Positions 8,147 through 17,364 of a stretch of 48,108 nucleotides of DNA are shown here, piece by piece. Both the position numbers and the translations under genes were made by a program. The stretch spans positions 1 through 48,108 of the forward strand of contig NZ_FXTY01000013.1 of assembly GCF_900182745.1 (NCBI RefSeq). Direction: 5' to 3'. Under the pieces are notes generated by a model that worked only from the letters and a program-made list of their open reading frames with translations, searched no databases and was not told where the DNA came from. The DNA comes from Shimia sagamensis (GTDB lineage Bacteria > Pseudomonadota > Alphaproteobacteria > Rhodobacterales > Rhodobacteraceae). Positions within the stretch are counted from its first letter, which is position 1. Each line of letters starts with the position of its first letter.

Positions 8147-9622
8147 ATGACACAAACCGCGCTTTCCGCTCGGGCTGACATCACCGACAAGGCCCTTGTG
8201 CGGTCGTTTTCGTACATCAATGGCAAATGGCAGGCCGCCAAAGATGGCGACAGTTTTACGGTGACCAATCCGGCTGACGGCACCCATCTGGGCGGCGTGG
8301 CAGCTATGTCTGCCGAGGAATCCTCTGCGGCCGTAGATGCGGCCCAGGCGGCTTTTCCCGCTTGGGCGGACCTCTTGCCTCAAGAGCGGGCAGCTATTCT
8401 GCGCCGCTGGTTTGAATTGCAACTGGAGCACAAAGAAGACCTCGCCCGCATCATGGTGCTGGAACAAGGCAAGCCGATTTCCGAGGCACGCGGCGAAATC
8501 GACTACGGTGCGGCGTTTGTAGAATTTTACTCGGAAGAGGCCAAACGCCCCAACATCGAAGGCGTCACCAGTCACCTACCGGATGCCGAGGTCGAATTAT
8601 GGCGTGAACCTGTGGGGGTCGCCGCGTTGATCACCCCGTGGAACTTCCCCTCTGCGATGCTGACCCGCAAAGCGGCCGCCGCGCTGGCCGCAGGTTGCAC
8701 CGTGGTAGCGCATCCGTCTGGGGAAACGCCCTACAGCGCTCTGGCATTGGCGGAGCTGGCCGAGCGTGCTGGCATACCGGCGGGTGTGTTCAACGTGGTG
8801 ACCGGCATTGCGCCCACCGTGGTGGAGCCCTGGACCCGCGACCCCCGCGTGCGTGCCCTGTCTTTCACCGGGTCTACAACTGTTGGCAAACTGCTGTATC
8901 GCCAGTCGTCTGAGACGGTGAAGCGGTTGGTTTTGGAGCTGGGCGGCCATGCGCCGGTGATTGTGTTCAAAGGCGCAGATATCGACGTGGCTGTCGCGGA
9001 AACTATCAAAGCCAAGTTTGCCACTTCTGGTCAGGACTGTTTGGGTGCAAACCGCATCTTTGTGGAGCGGGCAATCTATGACGATTACTGCGCCAAATTT
9101 GTTGCGGCCACCAAGGCGCTGACCGTTGGTGTTGGCATGGATGATCCGGACCTTGGCCCGTTGATGAACGAAAATGCGGTTCAGAAGCAGGAAGAGCATG
9201 TCGCGGACGCGCTTGCTAAAGGCGCGAAGCTGGCGTGCGGCGGAAAACGCCATGCGTTGGGCACTCTGTTTTTTGAACCAACAGTGCTGACAGATGTGCC
9301 TGCTGACGCGTTGATTATGTCGGAGGAGACGTTTGGCCCGGTGGCGCCCATCACGCCGTTTGACAGCGAAGAGGAAGCGGTCGCTGCAGCCAACGACAGT
9401 GAGTACGGTTTGGTGGCTTATGTGCACAGCCAAGACCCGCGCCGCATCTACCGACTGAGCCGGGCTCTGCAATATGGCATGGTGGCGGTGAACCGCACCA
9501 AAGTCACCGGTGCGCCGATTCCCTTTGGTGGCACAAAGCAGTCGGGTCTCGGACGCGAGGGTGCCCGCTTGGGCATGGAGGAGTTCACGGAGATCAAATA
9601 CGTCTGCCGCGATTGGGGGTAA
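8147..9622 (+). CDS. NAD(P)-dependent aldehyde dehydrogenase, succinate-semialdehyde type
   Basis: A 491-residue aldehyde dehydrogenase. It contains the Rossmann segment ALITPWNFPSAMLTRKAAAA, the general-base region LVLELGGHAPVIVF with the catalytic Glu, and the catalytic Cys in GQDCLGANRIFVE. The end, PFGGTKQSGLGREGARLGMEEF, is typical of the GabD-like branch, which oxidises succinate semialdehyde to succinate in GABA or polyamine breakdown. Two deviations are visible: GQDC where GQ(V/T)C is usual, and HPSGETPYSA where KPAEQTPLSA is usual, so the true substrate may be another semialdehyde. AGAGGAGG lies upstream of the ATG. Probably controlled by the neighbouring Lrp protein. Confidence 0.85.
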   Translation: MTQTALSARADITDKALVRSFSYINGKWQAAKDGDSFTVTNPADGTHLGGVAAMSAEESSAAVDAAQAAFPAWADLLPQERAAILRRWFELQLEHKEDLARIMVLEQGKPISEARGEIDYGAAFVEFYSEEAKRPNIEGVTSHLPDAEVELWREPVGVAALITPWNFPSAMLTRKAAAALAAGCTVVAHPSGETPYSALALAELAERAGIPAGVFNVVTGIAPTVVEPWTRDPRVRALSFTGSTTVGKLLYRQSSETVKRLVLELGGHAPVIVFKGADIDVAVAETIKAKFATSGQDCLGANRIFVERAIYDDYCAKFVAATKALTVGVGMDDPDLGPLMNENAVQKQEEHVADALAKGAKLACGGKRHALGTLFFEPTVLTDVPADALIMSEETFGPVAPITPFDSEEEAVAAANDSEYGLVAYVHSQDPRRIYRLSRALQYGMVAVNRTKVTGAPIPFGGTKQSGLGREGARLGMEEFTEIKYVCRDWG

Positions 9623-9758
9623 TCCCCCCCTTGGCACGCAATGACAGGCGCGTGGCTCCAAATGGCGCGCGCCTCTTGCGGTTCCTGCATCACATTGAAA
9701 ATCAGCAAAGCTGCACTGGGATCAAAATGGCGTCAATTTGCGGGGGCGAGAACAAAAA

Positions 9759-9833
9759 TGGCATCCCGTAGGGGAATCGAACCCCTCTTTTCAGGTTGAA
9801 AACCTGACGTCCTAACCGATAGACGAACGGGAC
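9759..9833 (-). tRNA. tRNA-Glu (TTC), copy 1
   Basis: Read on the minus strand, the sequence starts GTCCCGTTCGTCTATCGGTT and ends with the T-arm GGGGTTCGATTCCCC, the acceptor strand ACGGGAT, discriminator G and an encoded CCA. The anticodon arm TCAGGTTTTCAACCTGA gives anticodon TTC. All stems pair, and the acceptor begins with a G-U pair. It is identical to the second copy 46 bp upstream. Confidence 0.96.
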
Positions 9834-9879
9834 GCATTTTTTAGATACGTCTGAGATTGCTCTCATATCTGGCTGCAGC

Positions 9880-9954
9880 TGGCATCCCGTAGGGGAATCG
9901 AACCCCTCTTTTCAGGTTGAAAACCTGACGTCCTAACCGATAGACGAACGGGAC
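9880..9954 (-). tRNA. tRNA-Glu (TTC), copy 2
   Basis: Identical over all 75 bases, including the encoded CCA, to the copy at 9759-9833. The two genes are in tandem on the minus strand and this is the promoter-proximal copy. A transcript from the promoter at 9975-10003 would carry both. Confidence 0.96.
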
Positions 9955-9974
9955 GCGCGCTGAAGCGTGAGGCG

Positions 9975-10003
9975 TATTTAGTGAAAGCGTGGCATGGGTG
10001 CAA
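9975..10003 (-). promoter_or_regulatory. Candidate sigma-70 promoter for the tRNA-Glu pair
   Basis: On the minus strand, TTGCAC (10003-9998) and TAAATA (9980-9975) are separated by exactly 17 bp. Transcription would start near 9968, about 14 bases before the first tRNA. Both hexamers match four or five of six consensus positions. Predicted only from sequence. Confidence 0.6.
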
Positions 10004-10115
10004 GTGGTAATTTACGCGACTTACGGAAATTTTCCCCGGTGCTGAGGGTGAGATGCTTCCTTCGCAGAAAGGTCCCGAATTCCCTCAAGATTCCTACGGG
10101 AATCGGCAAATTGAC

Positions 10116-11861
10116 TTAGGCCCGCGCGGCGTCTTCAAGCCTCAGTTGTACCGACTGACGCCCACCCCAGGTGTTGATTTCCAGCCTCCCGGCAAGATGG
10201 AACCGCGCCCCACCATGCGATTCGAGCGTGGGGCCAAGCGCGGTGTCGTAGGCGCCAAAGGCAATGGCATCTATGCGCGCGCCAAAGCCATCGCCAAAGG
10301 TTAGCTTCAGGTGGCTGTCGCCGACCCGTTTGGTGAAGCGAATTTCCACATCGGGGAAAGCAAACCGAGGGGCCGCAGCCCCTGCGCCAAAGGGCCCTGC
10401 TTTTTCAATGTCGGTGATCAGATCCACCGTCGCGCCAGTGGGCATCAGCAGGCTGTCGAGTTTGAGGTCCGCAGGGCCTGCGTTGCCCGCACCTTGTTTG
10501 GCCAGCATCTCAGACAGGCGCTCCATGGCAGGTTCCAACTGATCGCGTGCCACGCTGAGACCCGCCGCCATTTTATGTCCGCCACCTTTGATCAACAGGC
10601 CTTCGGCAGCGAGCTTCTGAATGCTGGCACCAAGGTCCACGCCGGAAATGGAGCGGCCTGAGCCTTTGCCTTCGTCACCGTCCAATCCGATCACCACGGC
10701 GGGGCGGTTGGTGGCCTCTTTCAGGCGGGAGGCAACAATGCCAACCACACCCGGATGCCAGCCTTCGCCCGCCGCCCAGACCAGCGGCGCGTCCAAGCCA
10801 CGTTCTTCTGCCTGCGCAACAGCGGCCGCGCGCACGGAAGCTTCGATGTCGCGTCGTTCCGTGTTCAGCTCATCCAGCCGTTCCGCCATGGCTTGGGCTT
10901 CTTGTGGATTGTCCGTGGAGAGTAATCGCGCGCCAAGATCGGCCTGCCCAATACGTCCACCGGCATTCACGCGCGGGCCGAGCAAAAAACCAAGGTGATA
11001 GCTGCTGGGCGCAGAATCCATGCGGCTAACATCCGACAGCGCCACAACGCCGGGACGATCCCGACGCGCCATAACCTTCAACCCTTGGCGTACCAAAGCG
11101 CGGTTCACACCAATCAGGGGGGCTACGTCAGCCACGGTGCCAAGCGCCACCAGATCCAACATGGACATCAAATCCGGTCCGCGTGTGCCGTCCTCTTCGC
11201 GCATCTGCCGGTTGGCTTCGACCAACATCAAGAACACCACCGAGGCGGCACAGAGATGTGCAAGATCGCCGCTTTCATCCTGACGATTGGGGTTCACGAC
11301 TGCCACACAGTCAGGCAGGGTTTCGCCACCCAAGTGGTGATCCAACACCACCACATCTGCGCCTTTGGCAGCGGCAATTGGCGCGTGGCTCAATGTGCCG
11401 CAGTCCACACAGATGATCAGATCATGGGTCTTGGCCAACTCCGCCATCGCGGTCTCATTGGGGCCGTAACCTTCGTCAATCCGGTCCGGCACATAGAGTG
11501 TTGCAGAAAGCCCCAACGTCCGAAGCCAGGTGATCAACAACGCGGCCGAGGTGCCGCCATCAACATCATAGTCGGCAAAAACCGCAATGCGTTGGCGCGT
11601 CTTGACCGCTTGCAAAAACCGTCCTGCGGCAACTTCCATATCTTTGATAGTGCGCGGGTCCGGCAGCAAATCCACCAGCTTTGGCTCCAGAAAACTCTCT
11701 GCCTCACCCGCGGTCACACCACGGCGCGCCAACACGGCGCAGAGCGCCGGGGGCAGGGTGGTGTCCTGGGCCAATTGTTCTGCGGCCCGCGTGGTTTCCA
11801 CATCCGGCCCCACCCAGCGCCGTCCGGTCAAGCTTTCGGAAACACCAAGGAAGTCAGTCAT
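10116..11861 (-). CDS. recJ: Single-stranded-DNA-specific exonuclease RecJ
   Basis: A 581-residue exonuclease that degrades single-stranded DNA 5' to 3' in recombination and mismatch repair. The DHH phosphoesterase motifs are present in order: FADYDVDGGTSAALL (motif I), ICVDCGT (motif II), VVVLDHHLGG (the DHH motif) and AVVNPNRQD. The DHHA1 domain has LIKGGGHKMAAGLS, and the C-terminal OB domain ends the protein. The length is normal for RecJ. It lies downstream of glpX, but a strong terminator sits between the two, so recJ may need its own promoter or read-through. Confidence 0.96.
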   Translation of the reverse strand: MTDFLGVSESLTGRRWVGPDVETTRAAEQLAQDTTLPPALCAVLARRGVTAGEAESFLEPKLVDLLPDPRTIKDMEVAAGRFLQAVKTRQRIAVFADYDVDGGTSAALLITWLRTLGLSATLYVPDRIDEGYGPNETAMAELAKTHDLIICVDCGTLSHAPIAAAKGADVVVLDHHLGGETLPDCVAVVNPNRQDESGDLAHLCAASVVFLMLVEANRQMREEDGTRGPDLMSMLDLVALGTVADVAPLIGVNRALVRQGLKVMARRDRPGVVALSDVSRMDSAPSSYHLGFLLGPRVNAGGRIGQADLGARLLSTDNPQEAQAMAERLDELNTERRDIEASVRAAAVAQAEERGLDAPLVWAAGEGWHPGVVGIVASRLKEATNRPAVVIGLDGDEGKGSGRSISGVDLGASIQKLAAEGLLIKGGGHKMAAGLSVARDQLEPAMERLSEMLAKQGAGNAGPADLKLDSLLMPTGATVDLITDIEKAGPFGAGAAAPRFAFPDVEIRFTKRVGDSHLKLTFGDGFGARIDAIAFGAYDTALGPTLESHGGARFHLAGRLEINTWGGRQSVQLRLEDAARA

Positions 11862-11880
11862 GTCAGGGCCTTCATCTTAG

Positions 11881-11905
11881 AAAAAGGCCCGCCAAAAGGC
11901 GGGCC
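11881..11905 (-). terminator. Intrinsic terminator downstream of glpX
   Basis: Read on the minus strand, GGCCCGCC, loop TTTT, GGCGGGCC and then TTTTT. The 8-bp stem is perfect (11886-11893 with 11898-11905) and the T run is at 11885-11881. It separates glpX from recJ. Confidence 0.88.
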
Positions 11906-11949
11906 ATCAGGGCACGCTGGCCCAAATCAAACAAAAATGTCTGCGGCGA

Positions 11950-12924
11950 TCAAGAGGTCTGATCCACTGGGGCGCGGTAGGTCATGCGACGCACCGAGCC
12001 AGACTTGGAGCGCATCAGCAGGGTTGCGGTTTCGATCCAGCCCGGGGTGCGTTTGATCGCAGGCAACAGCGAGCCGCCGGTCACGCCAGTTGCCGCAAAG
12101 ATCACGTCTTGGGTGACCATTTCATCGCGGGAGTACACGCGGTCCAGATCGGTGATGCCGGTTTTTGCGGCACGCGCGCGTTCGTCATCGTTGCGGAACA
12201 CCAGACGGCCCCACATTTGACCACCCATGCATTTCAGCGCAGCAGCGGCAAGAACACCTTCGGGAGCGCCACCTCGGCCCATGTACATGTCAATGCCGGT
12301 TTCTTCGGCTTCTGCACAGTGCATTACGCCTGCGACGTCCCCATCGGTGATTAGGCGGATCGACGCGCCGGTGGCGCGTACTTCCGCAATCATCTCTTCG
12401 TGGCGTGGGCGCTCAAGGATACACAGCGTGATGTCGGATGTCTCGCAACCTTTGGCTTTGGCCAGCGCTTCCACTCGTTCTTTTGGGCTCATGTCCAGCG
12501 ACACGACGTTTTCCGGATAACCCGGTCCGATCGCCAGCTTGTCCATATAGGTGTCTGGCGCGTGCAGCATGGAGCCACGTGGGCCCATGGCAATCACAGT
12601 CAGCGCGTTTGGCATGTCTTTGGCAGTCAGCGTGGTGCCTTCCAGCGGGTCCAACGCAATATCCACGCCAGGGCCGTTTCCGTTGCCAACTTCTTCGCCA
12701 ATGAACAGCATTGGCGCTTCGTCACGCTCGCCTTCGCCGATAACCACGACGCCAGCGATGTCCAAAAGATTGAGCTGTTCGCGCATCGCGTTCACAGCGG
12801 CTTGGTCAGCAGCTTTCTCGTCACCGTTGCCGATCAGGGCAGCAGAGGCAATGGCAGCCTGTTCCGCAACGCGGGCCAGGCCAAGGGACAACATGCGATC
12901 GTGAAATTCCGGCTTCTGGGACAT
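11950..12924 (-). CDS. glpX: Class II fructose-1,6-bisphosphatase GlpX
   Basis: A 324-residue phosphatase that converts fructose 1,6-bisphosphate to fructose 6-phosphate in gluconeogenesis. The metal-binding motifs are GEGERDEAPMLFIGEEVG and IALDPLEGTTLTAK, and the substrate loop is GRGGAPEGVLAAAALK. The start is the ATG at 12924 (MSQKPEFHDR): AAGGA lies eight bases before it, while a GTG 21 bases further upstream would place that site inside the gene. In Roseobacters this gene usually follows hom directly; here a large repeat-protein gene lies between them. Confidence 0.95.
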   Translation of the reverse strand: MSQKPEFHDRMLSLGLARVAEQAAIASAALIGNGDEKAADQAAVNAMREQLNLLDIAGVVVIGEGERDEAPMLFIGEEVGNGNGPGVDIALDPLEGTTLTAKDMPNALTVIAMGPRGSMLHAPDTYMDKLAIGPGYPENVVSLDMSPKERVEALAKAKGCETSDITLCILERPRHEEMIAEVRATGASIRLITDGDVAGVMHCAEAEETGIDMYMGRGGAPEGVLAAAALKCMGGQMWGRLVFRNDDERARAAKTGITDLDRVYSRDEMVTQDVIFAATGVTGGSLLPAIKRTPGWIETATLLMRSKSGSVRRMTYRAPVDQTS

Positions 12925-13019
12925 GAAATAAATCCTTGTGAACACGTTTAAGTCCGCAATAGCGCAGGCCTACCCCCGGCGCAACCTGAGGCCGCCGGGG
13001 ATTTGGATCAAAACAAAGA

Positions 13020-15386
13020 TCAGATCAAAATGGTCACATCATCCATGACAAACTGGTCGCCAGACAGAGGGATTGGCAGCGGAGTGCCGCCGCTGGTGGT
13101 GAAGACAACACGATCCACCGCGTCAAAGATGGTGTCGTCAAATTCAACAAACGTTGGGCCAGATGTGGACAGAACAAAGCTCTCTGATCCGAGGCTGGTG
13201 AAGACCTCGATGTATTCAAACACGCCTGGGCTCGTTTCGACATTCTGGAACGACTGATCAAAGGCCTCGACGGTCAGCGTCATACCTTCTCTCAAGGCCG
13301 ACGTGATCTGCGCGCTTTCAAAATCAAAGGTGTCGACAAAGTCACCGTCTACGGTGACGCCGGACGTGCCGGCCACCACCATGGTACCGCTGGTCGCGCC
13401 ATTGGCGACACCTGTATCCAGCTGACCGCCCCCACGATCTGGACTGAGCTGGCCAAACAAGGTCGAGTCAAAGGTGGCCCAACCTGACGACCATTGCACC
13501 CCACCTGCACCACCTTCGAAAGAGACTGCATGCAGCTGTCCTTCAAAATCCAGCGTTGAGGAGGCCGGAGGCTCACCGCCCCCGCCACCACCGCCATCTC
13601 CCGTGTCAGGATTGACATCATCCGCGCCGTTAATGGTGATCGAAATGCTGGTGGTGTCACGCGCGCCGCTGGGATCGGTCACTGCCACGAGGAAGGTGTC
13701 CACCCGAGTCTCACCACCGTTGAGGTTTTGCACAAGTTCGCTGTCATTGTTGAGCGCGTAACTCCAGGTGCCGTTCGGATTGACTGTCAACGTGCCAAAT
13801 CCACTGGTGTCGCTGCCCAATACCACATAACTCAAGGTGTCGTTGGCATCTATTTCGGTGACTGTAATAAGGCCTCTCGCTGAGAGACCGCCATCCTCTG
13901 TTACTTCTGGAATGCTATACAGTGTGCCGGTGATCACAGGCGCATCATTGGTGCCGTTGACGTCAATGGAAATGGTCGCCGTGTCAAAGCCGCCATTGCC
14001 GTCGCTGACCAGCACATCAAATGTTTCGACCACTGTTTGTCCTGCCGCCAAGGCTTGAACCGCCGCCGAAGTGTTGTCCAGAACATAGCTCCAGGTGCCG
14101 GTGTTAGGATCAAGCGCCAAGGTGCCGTAGAAGCCGGTGCTGCTGCCAACCACGCTATAGGTGAGGGTGTCGTTTTTATCGACATCGCTGGCCACAACCG
14201 CCCCGGATGCGCTTTGCACCGCGCCGTCCTCAGTCACGGTGTCATTGTCGTAGCTGACGGTGCTAATGACGGGTTCATCATTTGTGCCATAGATAATCAC
14301 GGAGACGTTGACGGTGTCGGTGCCGCCATTTCCGTCAGACACTTCTACAGCGATTGTGTCGGTCAGGCTTTCGCCCACGCCTAACTCCTGAACCGCAGAT
14401 GAGGCGTTGTGCAAAGCGTAGCTCCACGCCCCGGAACTTGGGCCGATGGAAAAGGTGCCATAGGTGCCGGGTCCGCCTGAGAAGGTCAAAACATCGCTGG
14501 CGTCTGGGTCTGTCGCGGAGACTATGCCATTGGCTGCGATCACACTGTCCTCAAACAAGTCACCAATGTCATTGGTCACGCCCGTGATAGTCGGGGCGTC
14601 ATTCACCCCCGCCACGGAGATATCCAGAGAATGCGTGGTCAAGTTGCCCTGACCGTCGTCAATCACAATGGTTATGGTTGCGGTCCCGTATTCTCCGACC
14701 GCGAGATAATTGAAGGCCGTGGTGGGGTCAAAGCTGTAGCTGAAACTAGCACCCACACCCATGCCTTTGGAAAGTGCGCTGCTACTGATCAATGCCAAGC
14801 TGCCGGCCGATGTACCAACAGTTGAGACTGTGACGGTGCCCCCATCAAAATCATAGGCATCGAAAGAGATCACAATGGGGGTGTCTTCATCGGTGGCTGC
14901 GTCTTCGCCCAACACCAAGGCCCCATTGTTGCCGCCAATTTCAAACGTGTAGTCGTCAAACTGCAGGAATTCGACGCCGTGCAGCGTGTCTATGGCCGTG
15001 TCGCCATCAGAGGCATCAATGTCTTTGACATTGAGTTTGTGAAACCAGCCGTGTTCCCAAGTGTATCCAAACACCGAGCCTTCAAAAACGGCGGTGTCTA
15101 CGCCGCCGCCGCCGAATAATTTGTCATATCCTTCGCCGCCGGACATGGTGTCATTGCCAGCGCCGCCAAAAATCTTGTCGTTGCCACGGCCACCAGAAAT
15201 GTCATCGTTGCCGCGTCCACCAAAGAGATAATCGTCTCGGTTGCCACCAAACATACTGTCATTTCCAGAGAGCCCAAATATCTTTCCGGGTAAGTCGCTG
15301 CCCTCCAGCGAAAGCACATCATCCGACTGCGTGCCGATCACAATCGGTTTATTGAACCAATCTAGCCACGAGTTAAACCTTGGCAT
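13020..15386 (-). CDS. RTX/VCBS-repeat surface or secreted protein
   Basis: A 788-residue acidic protein without a Sec signal peptide. Residues 38-96 carry about six glycine-rich calcium-binding RTX nonapeptides (GNDSMFGGN, GNDDISGGR, GNDKIFGGA, GNDTMSGGE). Residues 150-260 look like a cadherin-like domain starting DEDTPIVISFDAYDFDGG. Residues 265-590 hold three VCBS units, each starting near GVNDAPTIT, GTNDEPVIS or GTNDAPVIT, and a GGGGGG linker follows. The last 190 residues form a beta-rich domain ending DQFVMDDVTILI. RTX proteins are usually exported by type I secretion with the repeats at the C-terminus; here they are at the N-terminus. No type I exporter genes are visible nearby. Role in adhesion or surface layers is only a guess. 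Confidence 0.85.
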   Translation of the reverse strand: MPRFNSWLDWFNKPIVIGTQSDDVLSLEGSDLPGKIFGLSGNDSMFGGNRDDYLFGGRGNDDISGGRGNDKIFGGAGNDTMSGGEGYDKLFGGGGVDTAVFEGSVFGYTWEHGWFHKLNVKDIDASDGDTAIDTLHGVEFLQFDDYTFEIGGNNGALVLGEDAATDEDTPIVISFDAYDFDGGTVTVSTVGTSAGSLALISSSALSKGMGVGASFSYSFDPTTAFNYLAVGEYGTATITIVIDDGQGNLTTHSLDISVAGVNDAPTITGVTNDIGDLFEDSVIAANGIVSATDPDASDVLTFSGGPGTYGTFSIGPSSGAWSYALHNASSAVQELGVGESLTDTIAVEVSDGNGGTDTVNVSVIIYGTNDEPVISTVSYDNDTVTEDGAVQSASGAVVASDVDKNDTLTYSVVGSSTGFYGTLALDPNTGTWSYVLDNTSAAVQALAAGQTVVETFDVLVSDGNGGFDTATISIDVNGTNDAPVITGTLYSIPEVTEDGGLSARGLITVTEIDANDTLSYVVLGSDTSGFGTLTVNPNGTWSYALNNDSELVQNLNGGETRVDTFLVAVTDPSGARDTTSISITINGADDVNPDTGDGGGGGGGEPPASSTLDFEGQLHAVSFEGGAGGVQWSSGWATFDSTLFGQLSPDRGGGQLDTGVANGATSGTMVVAGTSGVTVDGDFVDTFDFESAQITSALREGMTLTVEAFDQSFQNVETSPGVFEYIEVFTSLGSESFVLSTSGPTFVEFDDTIFDAVDRVVFTTSGGTPLPIPLSGDQFVMDDVTILI

Positions 15387-15609
15387 GGTGTTCTCCCCCC
15401 AAATGGACTTTTTGATAAAGGTTCAGCAGATCGCAAAAGGTACGACCAAGTCGCGCAATTCTTCATGGCAGATCACACTGTTAAAAACGGCGACCCCTAA
15501 GGCACACCAAAGCAAGAATCGTCAACCCACTGCCACGCTCTAGAGTGTAGCGTGGATTGGCGTTTATTCAAAATTTCCTATATTTAACTGTAACGGTCCC
15601 GGGTGGGGA

Positions 15610-16908
15610 TCAAACCGCTTCGATGCGCAATGCCACCGGATCAGCGGCCATCACACCGGTTTCCCGCATCGCCACCACAGCTGCATCCAACGCGGCGCGC
15701 TGGGTTTTATGTGTGACAATCAACACCGGGGCATGGGCATCGTCATGGCGGGTTTGGCGCATGCGGTCGATGCTGATGCCATTGTCGCCCAATGCCGTGG
15801 CGATCTTGGCCATGGCACCCGGGCGATCCTCTAGCGCGAGGCGCAGATAGTAAGGCGCAGGGGAATTGGACTGCGCCGATTTGGCAGTGGTCAGCATGTC
15901 TGCCGGTACCCCAAACGTTGGCAGGCGGAAACCACGTGCGATGTCACAGACGTCGCCCATCACTGCGCTGGCGGTTGGGCCTTCACCGGCTCCTGGGCCA
16001 CGCAGCACAACCTGCTCAACAGCGTCACCTTCGATCACCACCATATTGGTGCCGCCTTGAAGCTGACCCAGAGGGCTGTCAGCAGGCACAAGGCACGGAG
16101 ACATGCGTTGTTCCAAGCCGCGACCAGTCATTTGGGTCACGCCCAACAGTTTGATTTTGAAGCCAAGTTCGGCTGCTTGGTTTATGTCTTCGATGGAGAT
16201 GCGCTGGATGCCTTCGAGTTCCACGCCGCCAAAATCCACCTTGGTGCCAAAGGCGATGGACGACAGCAGGGAGAGCTTGTGGCCCGCGTCAATGCCGCCC
16301 ACGTCCAGATTTGGATCAGCCTCAAGATAACCAAGCGCGTCCGCTTCGGCAAAAACCTCGTCATAGGGCAGACCGGCGTCTTGCATCCGGGTCAGGATGT
16401 AGTTGCAGGTGCCGTTCATCACCCCCATCACGCGGGTGATGTCATTGCCTGCCAGGCCTTCGGTCAGCGCTTTGATCACCGGAATGCCACCGGCGACAGC
16501 GGCTTCAAAGCGGATCACCGAGCCTTTGGATTCGGCGGTTTGCGCCAAGGCGTGGCCGTGATGCGCCAGCAACGCTTTGTTGGCGGTCACGACGTCTTTG
16601 CCCAATTCCAGTGCCGCTTCGATGGCATCTTTGGCCGGGCCGTCTTCGCCGCCCATCAACTCGACAAACACGTCCACATCGTCGCGTTTGGCCAGCGCCA
16701 CGGGATCATCTTCCCAAGCGTACCCTGCCAGCGAGACGCCACGATCTTTGTCTTTGGACCGTGCGCTCACCGCAGTGATCACAACCGGGCGCCCGGTGCG
16801 CGCGGCCAATACGTTGGCTTTCTGACGTATGATTTTCACAACGCCCACGCCCACGGTGCCCAAACCGGCAATCCCAAGACGAAGCGGAGTAGGCTGGGAC
16901 GTGGTCAT
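15610..16908 (-). CDS. hom: Homoserine dehydrogenase
   Basis: A 432-residue enzyme that reduces aspartate semialdehyde to homoserine for threonine and methionine synthesis. The N-terminus has the NAD(P) motif LGIAGLGTVGVGVVKI. The catalytic domain shows EAAVAGGIPVIKAL and GVMNGTCNYILTRM, and the segment ALGYLEADPNLDVGGIDAGH contains the catalytic Lys/Asp region. A C-terminal ACT domain (RLALEDRPGAMAKIATALGD) suggests feedback control by threonine. GAGGT lies eight bases before the ATG. It is probably the first gene of the block that continues with the RTX gene and glpX, though 223 bp separate it from the RTX gene. Confidence 0.96.
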   Translation of the reverse strand: MTTSQPTPLRLGIAGLGTVGVGVVKIIRQKANVLAARTGRPVVITAVSARSKDKDRGVSLAGYAWEDDPVALAKRDDVDVFVELMGGEDGPAKDAIEAALELGKDVVTANKALLAHHGHALAQTAESKGSVIRFEAAVAGGIPVIKALTEGLAGNDITRVMGVMNGTCNYILTRMQDAGLPYDEVFAEADALGYLEADPNLDVGGIDAGHKLSLLSSIAFGTKVDFGGVELEGIQRISIEDINQAAELGFKIKLLGVTQMTGRGLEQRMSPCLVPADSPLGQLQGGTNMVVIEGDAVEQVVLRGPGAGEGPTASAVMGDVCDIARGFRLPTFGVPADMLTTAKSAQSNSPAPYYLRLALEDRPGAMAKIATALGDNGISIDRMRQTRHDDAHAPVLIVTHKTQRAALDAAVVAMRETGVMAADPVALRIEAV

Positions 16909-17001
16909 GGTGGGCTACCTCTATGCAGGTGTGTTGTGTCTGTTACTTTGCCGTTTAGCCGCTCTTTGGGCGCTGTGCAACGCGCGGCGTGCGCGCAAGC
17001 G

Positions 17002-17238
17002 CTAAAGATTGCTGGCGCGGTTTTGAAGCCGCGCTCCGCGCGCCTCCAGCTCGGCTTCGCTGTTTTCTGTCAACCGGGCAGGAGATGTTTTGGGCAACGC
17101 GTGTTGCGGCAATATTTCCGGGTAGGGGGCCGCCTCCAAGGCTGCATCACTGGTGGCTTCCATGCCTGGGGTTTCCCCACAGGCCGTCAACGCCCATAGA
17201 GGCAGAAGGGCAAAAGCAAAGGTGCGAATAGGCAGCAT
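17002..17238 (-). CDS. Small lipoprotein
   Basis: A 78-residue protein whose first 19 residues (MLPIRTFAFALLPLWALTA) are a lipoprotein signal with lipobox LTAC, so Cys20 would be lipidated. The mature part is short and polar and ends EAELEARGARLQNRASNL, a predicted amphipathic helix. Similar short lipoproteins with an ALRARAAAL-type tail occur in Rhodobacteraceae, but their role is unknown. It lies 93 bp upstream of hom on the same strand and may be cotranscribed. Confidence 0.75.
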   Translation of the reverse strand: MLPIRTFAFALLPLWALTACGETPGMEATSDAALEAAPYPEILPQHALPKTSPARLTENSEAELEARGARLQNRASNL

Positions 17239-17337
17239 CGTAAGGTCCGTTTTGGCTCATCGCTTTATGACCTATGGCAGCGGGGCCACACAAGCGGTGA
17301 TCGCACACAGGTGAAAGGCCTGCTCGGGGTTTTAAAC

Positions 17338-17349
17338 GAACGTGTGTTC
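17338..17349. promoter_or_regulatory. Candidate operator upstream of the TetR gene
   Basis: The inverted repeat GAAC, four bases, GTTC lies 16 bp before the TetR start codon, where an autoregulatory operator would sit. It is short, so chance is quite possible. Confidence 0.25.
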
Positions 17350-17364
17350 AGATAATTGTAATGC

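Noticed and set aside
12974..13000. Hairpin CCCCGGCG/CGCCGGGG as terminator after the RTX gene
   Set aside because: The 8-bp stem is perfect but no T run follows on the minus strand, so it is not reported as a terminator.
15533..15555. Hairpin CCACGCT/AGCGTGG as the terminator between hom and the RTX gene
   Set aside because: The loop is nine bases and neither strand has a T run; it may be a chance palindrome.
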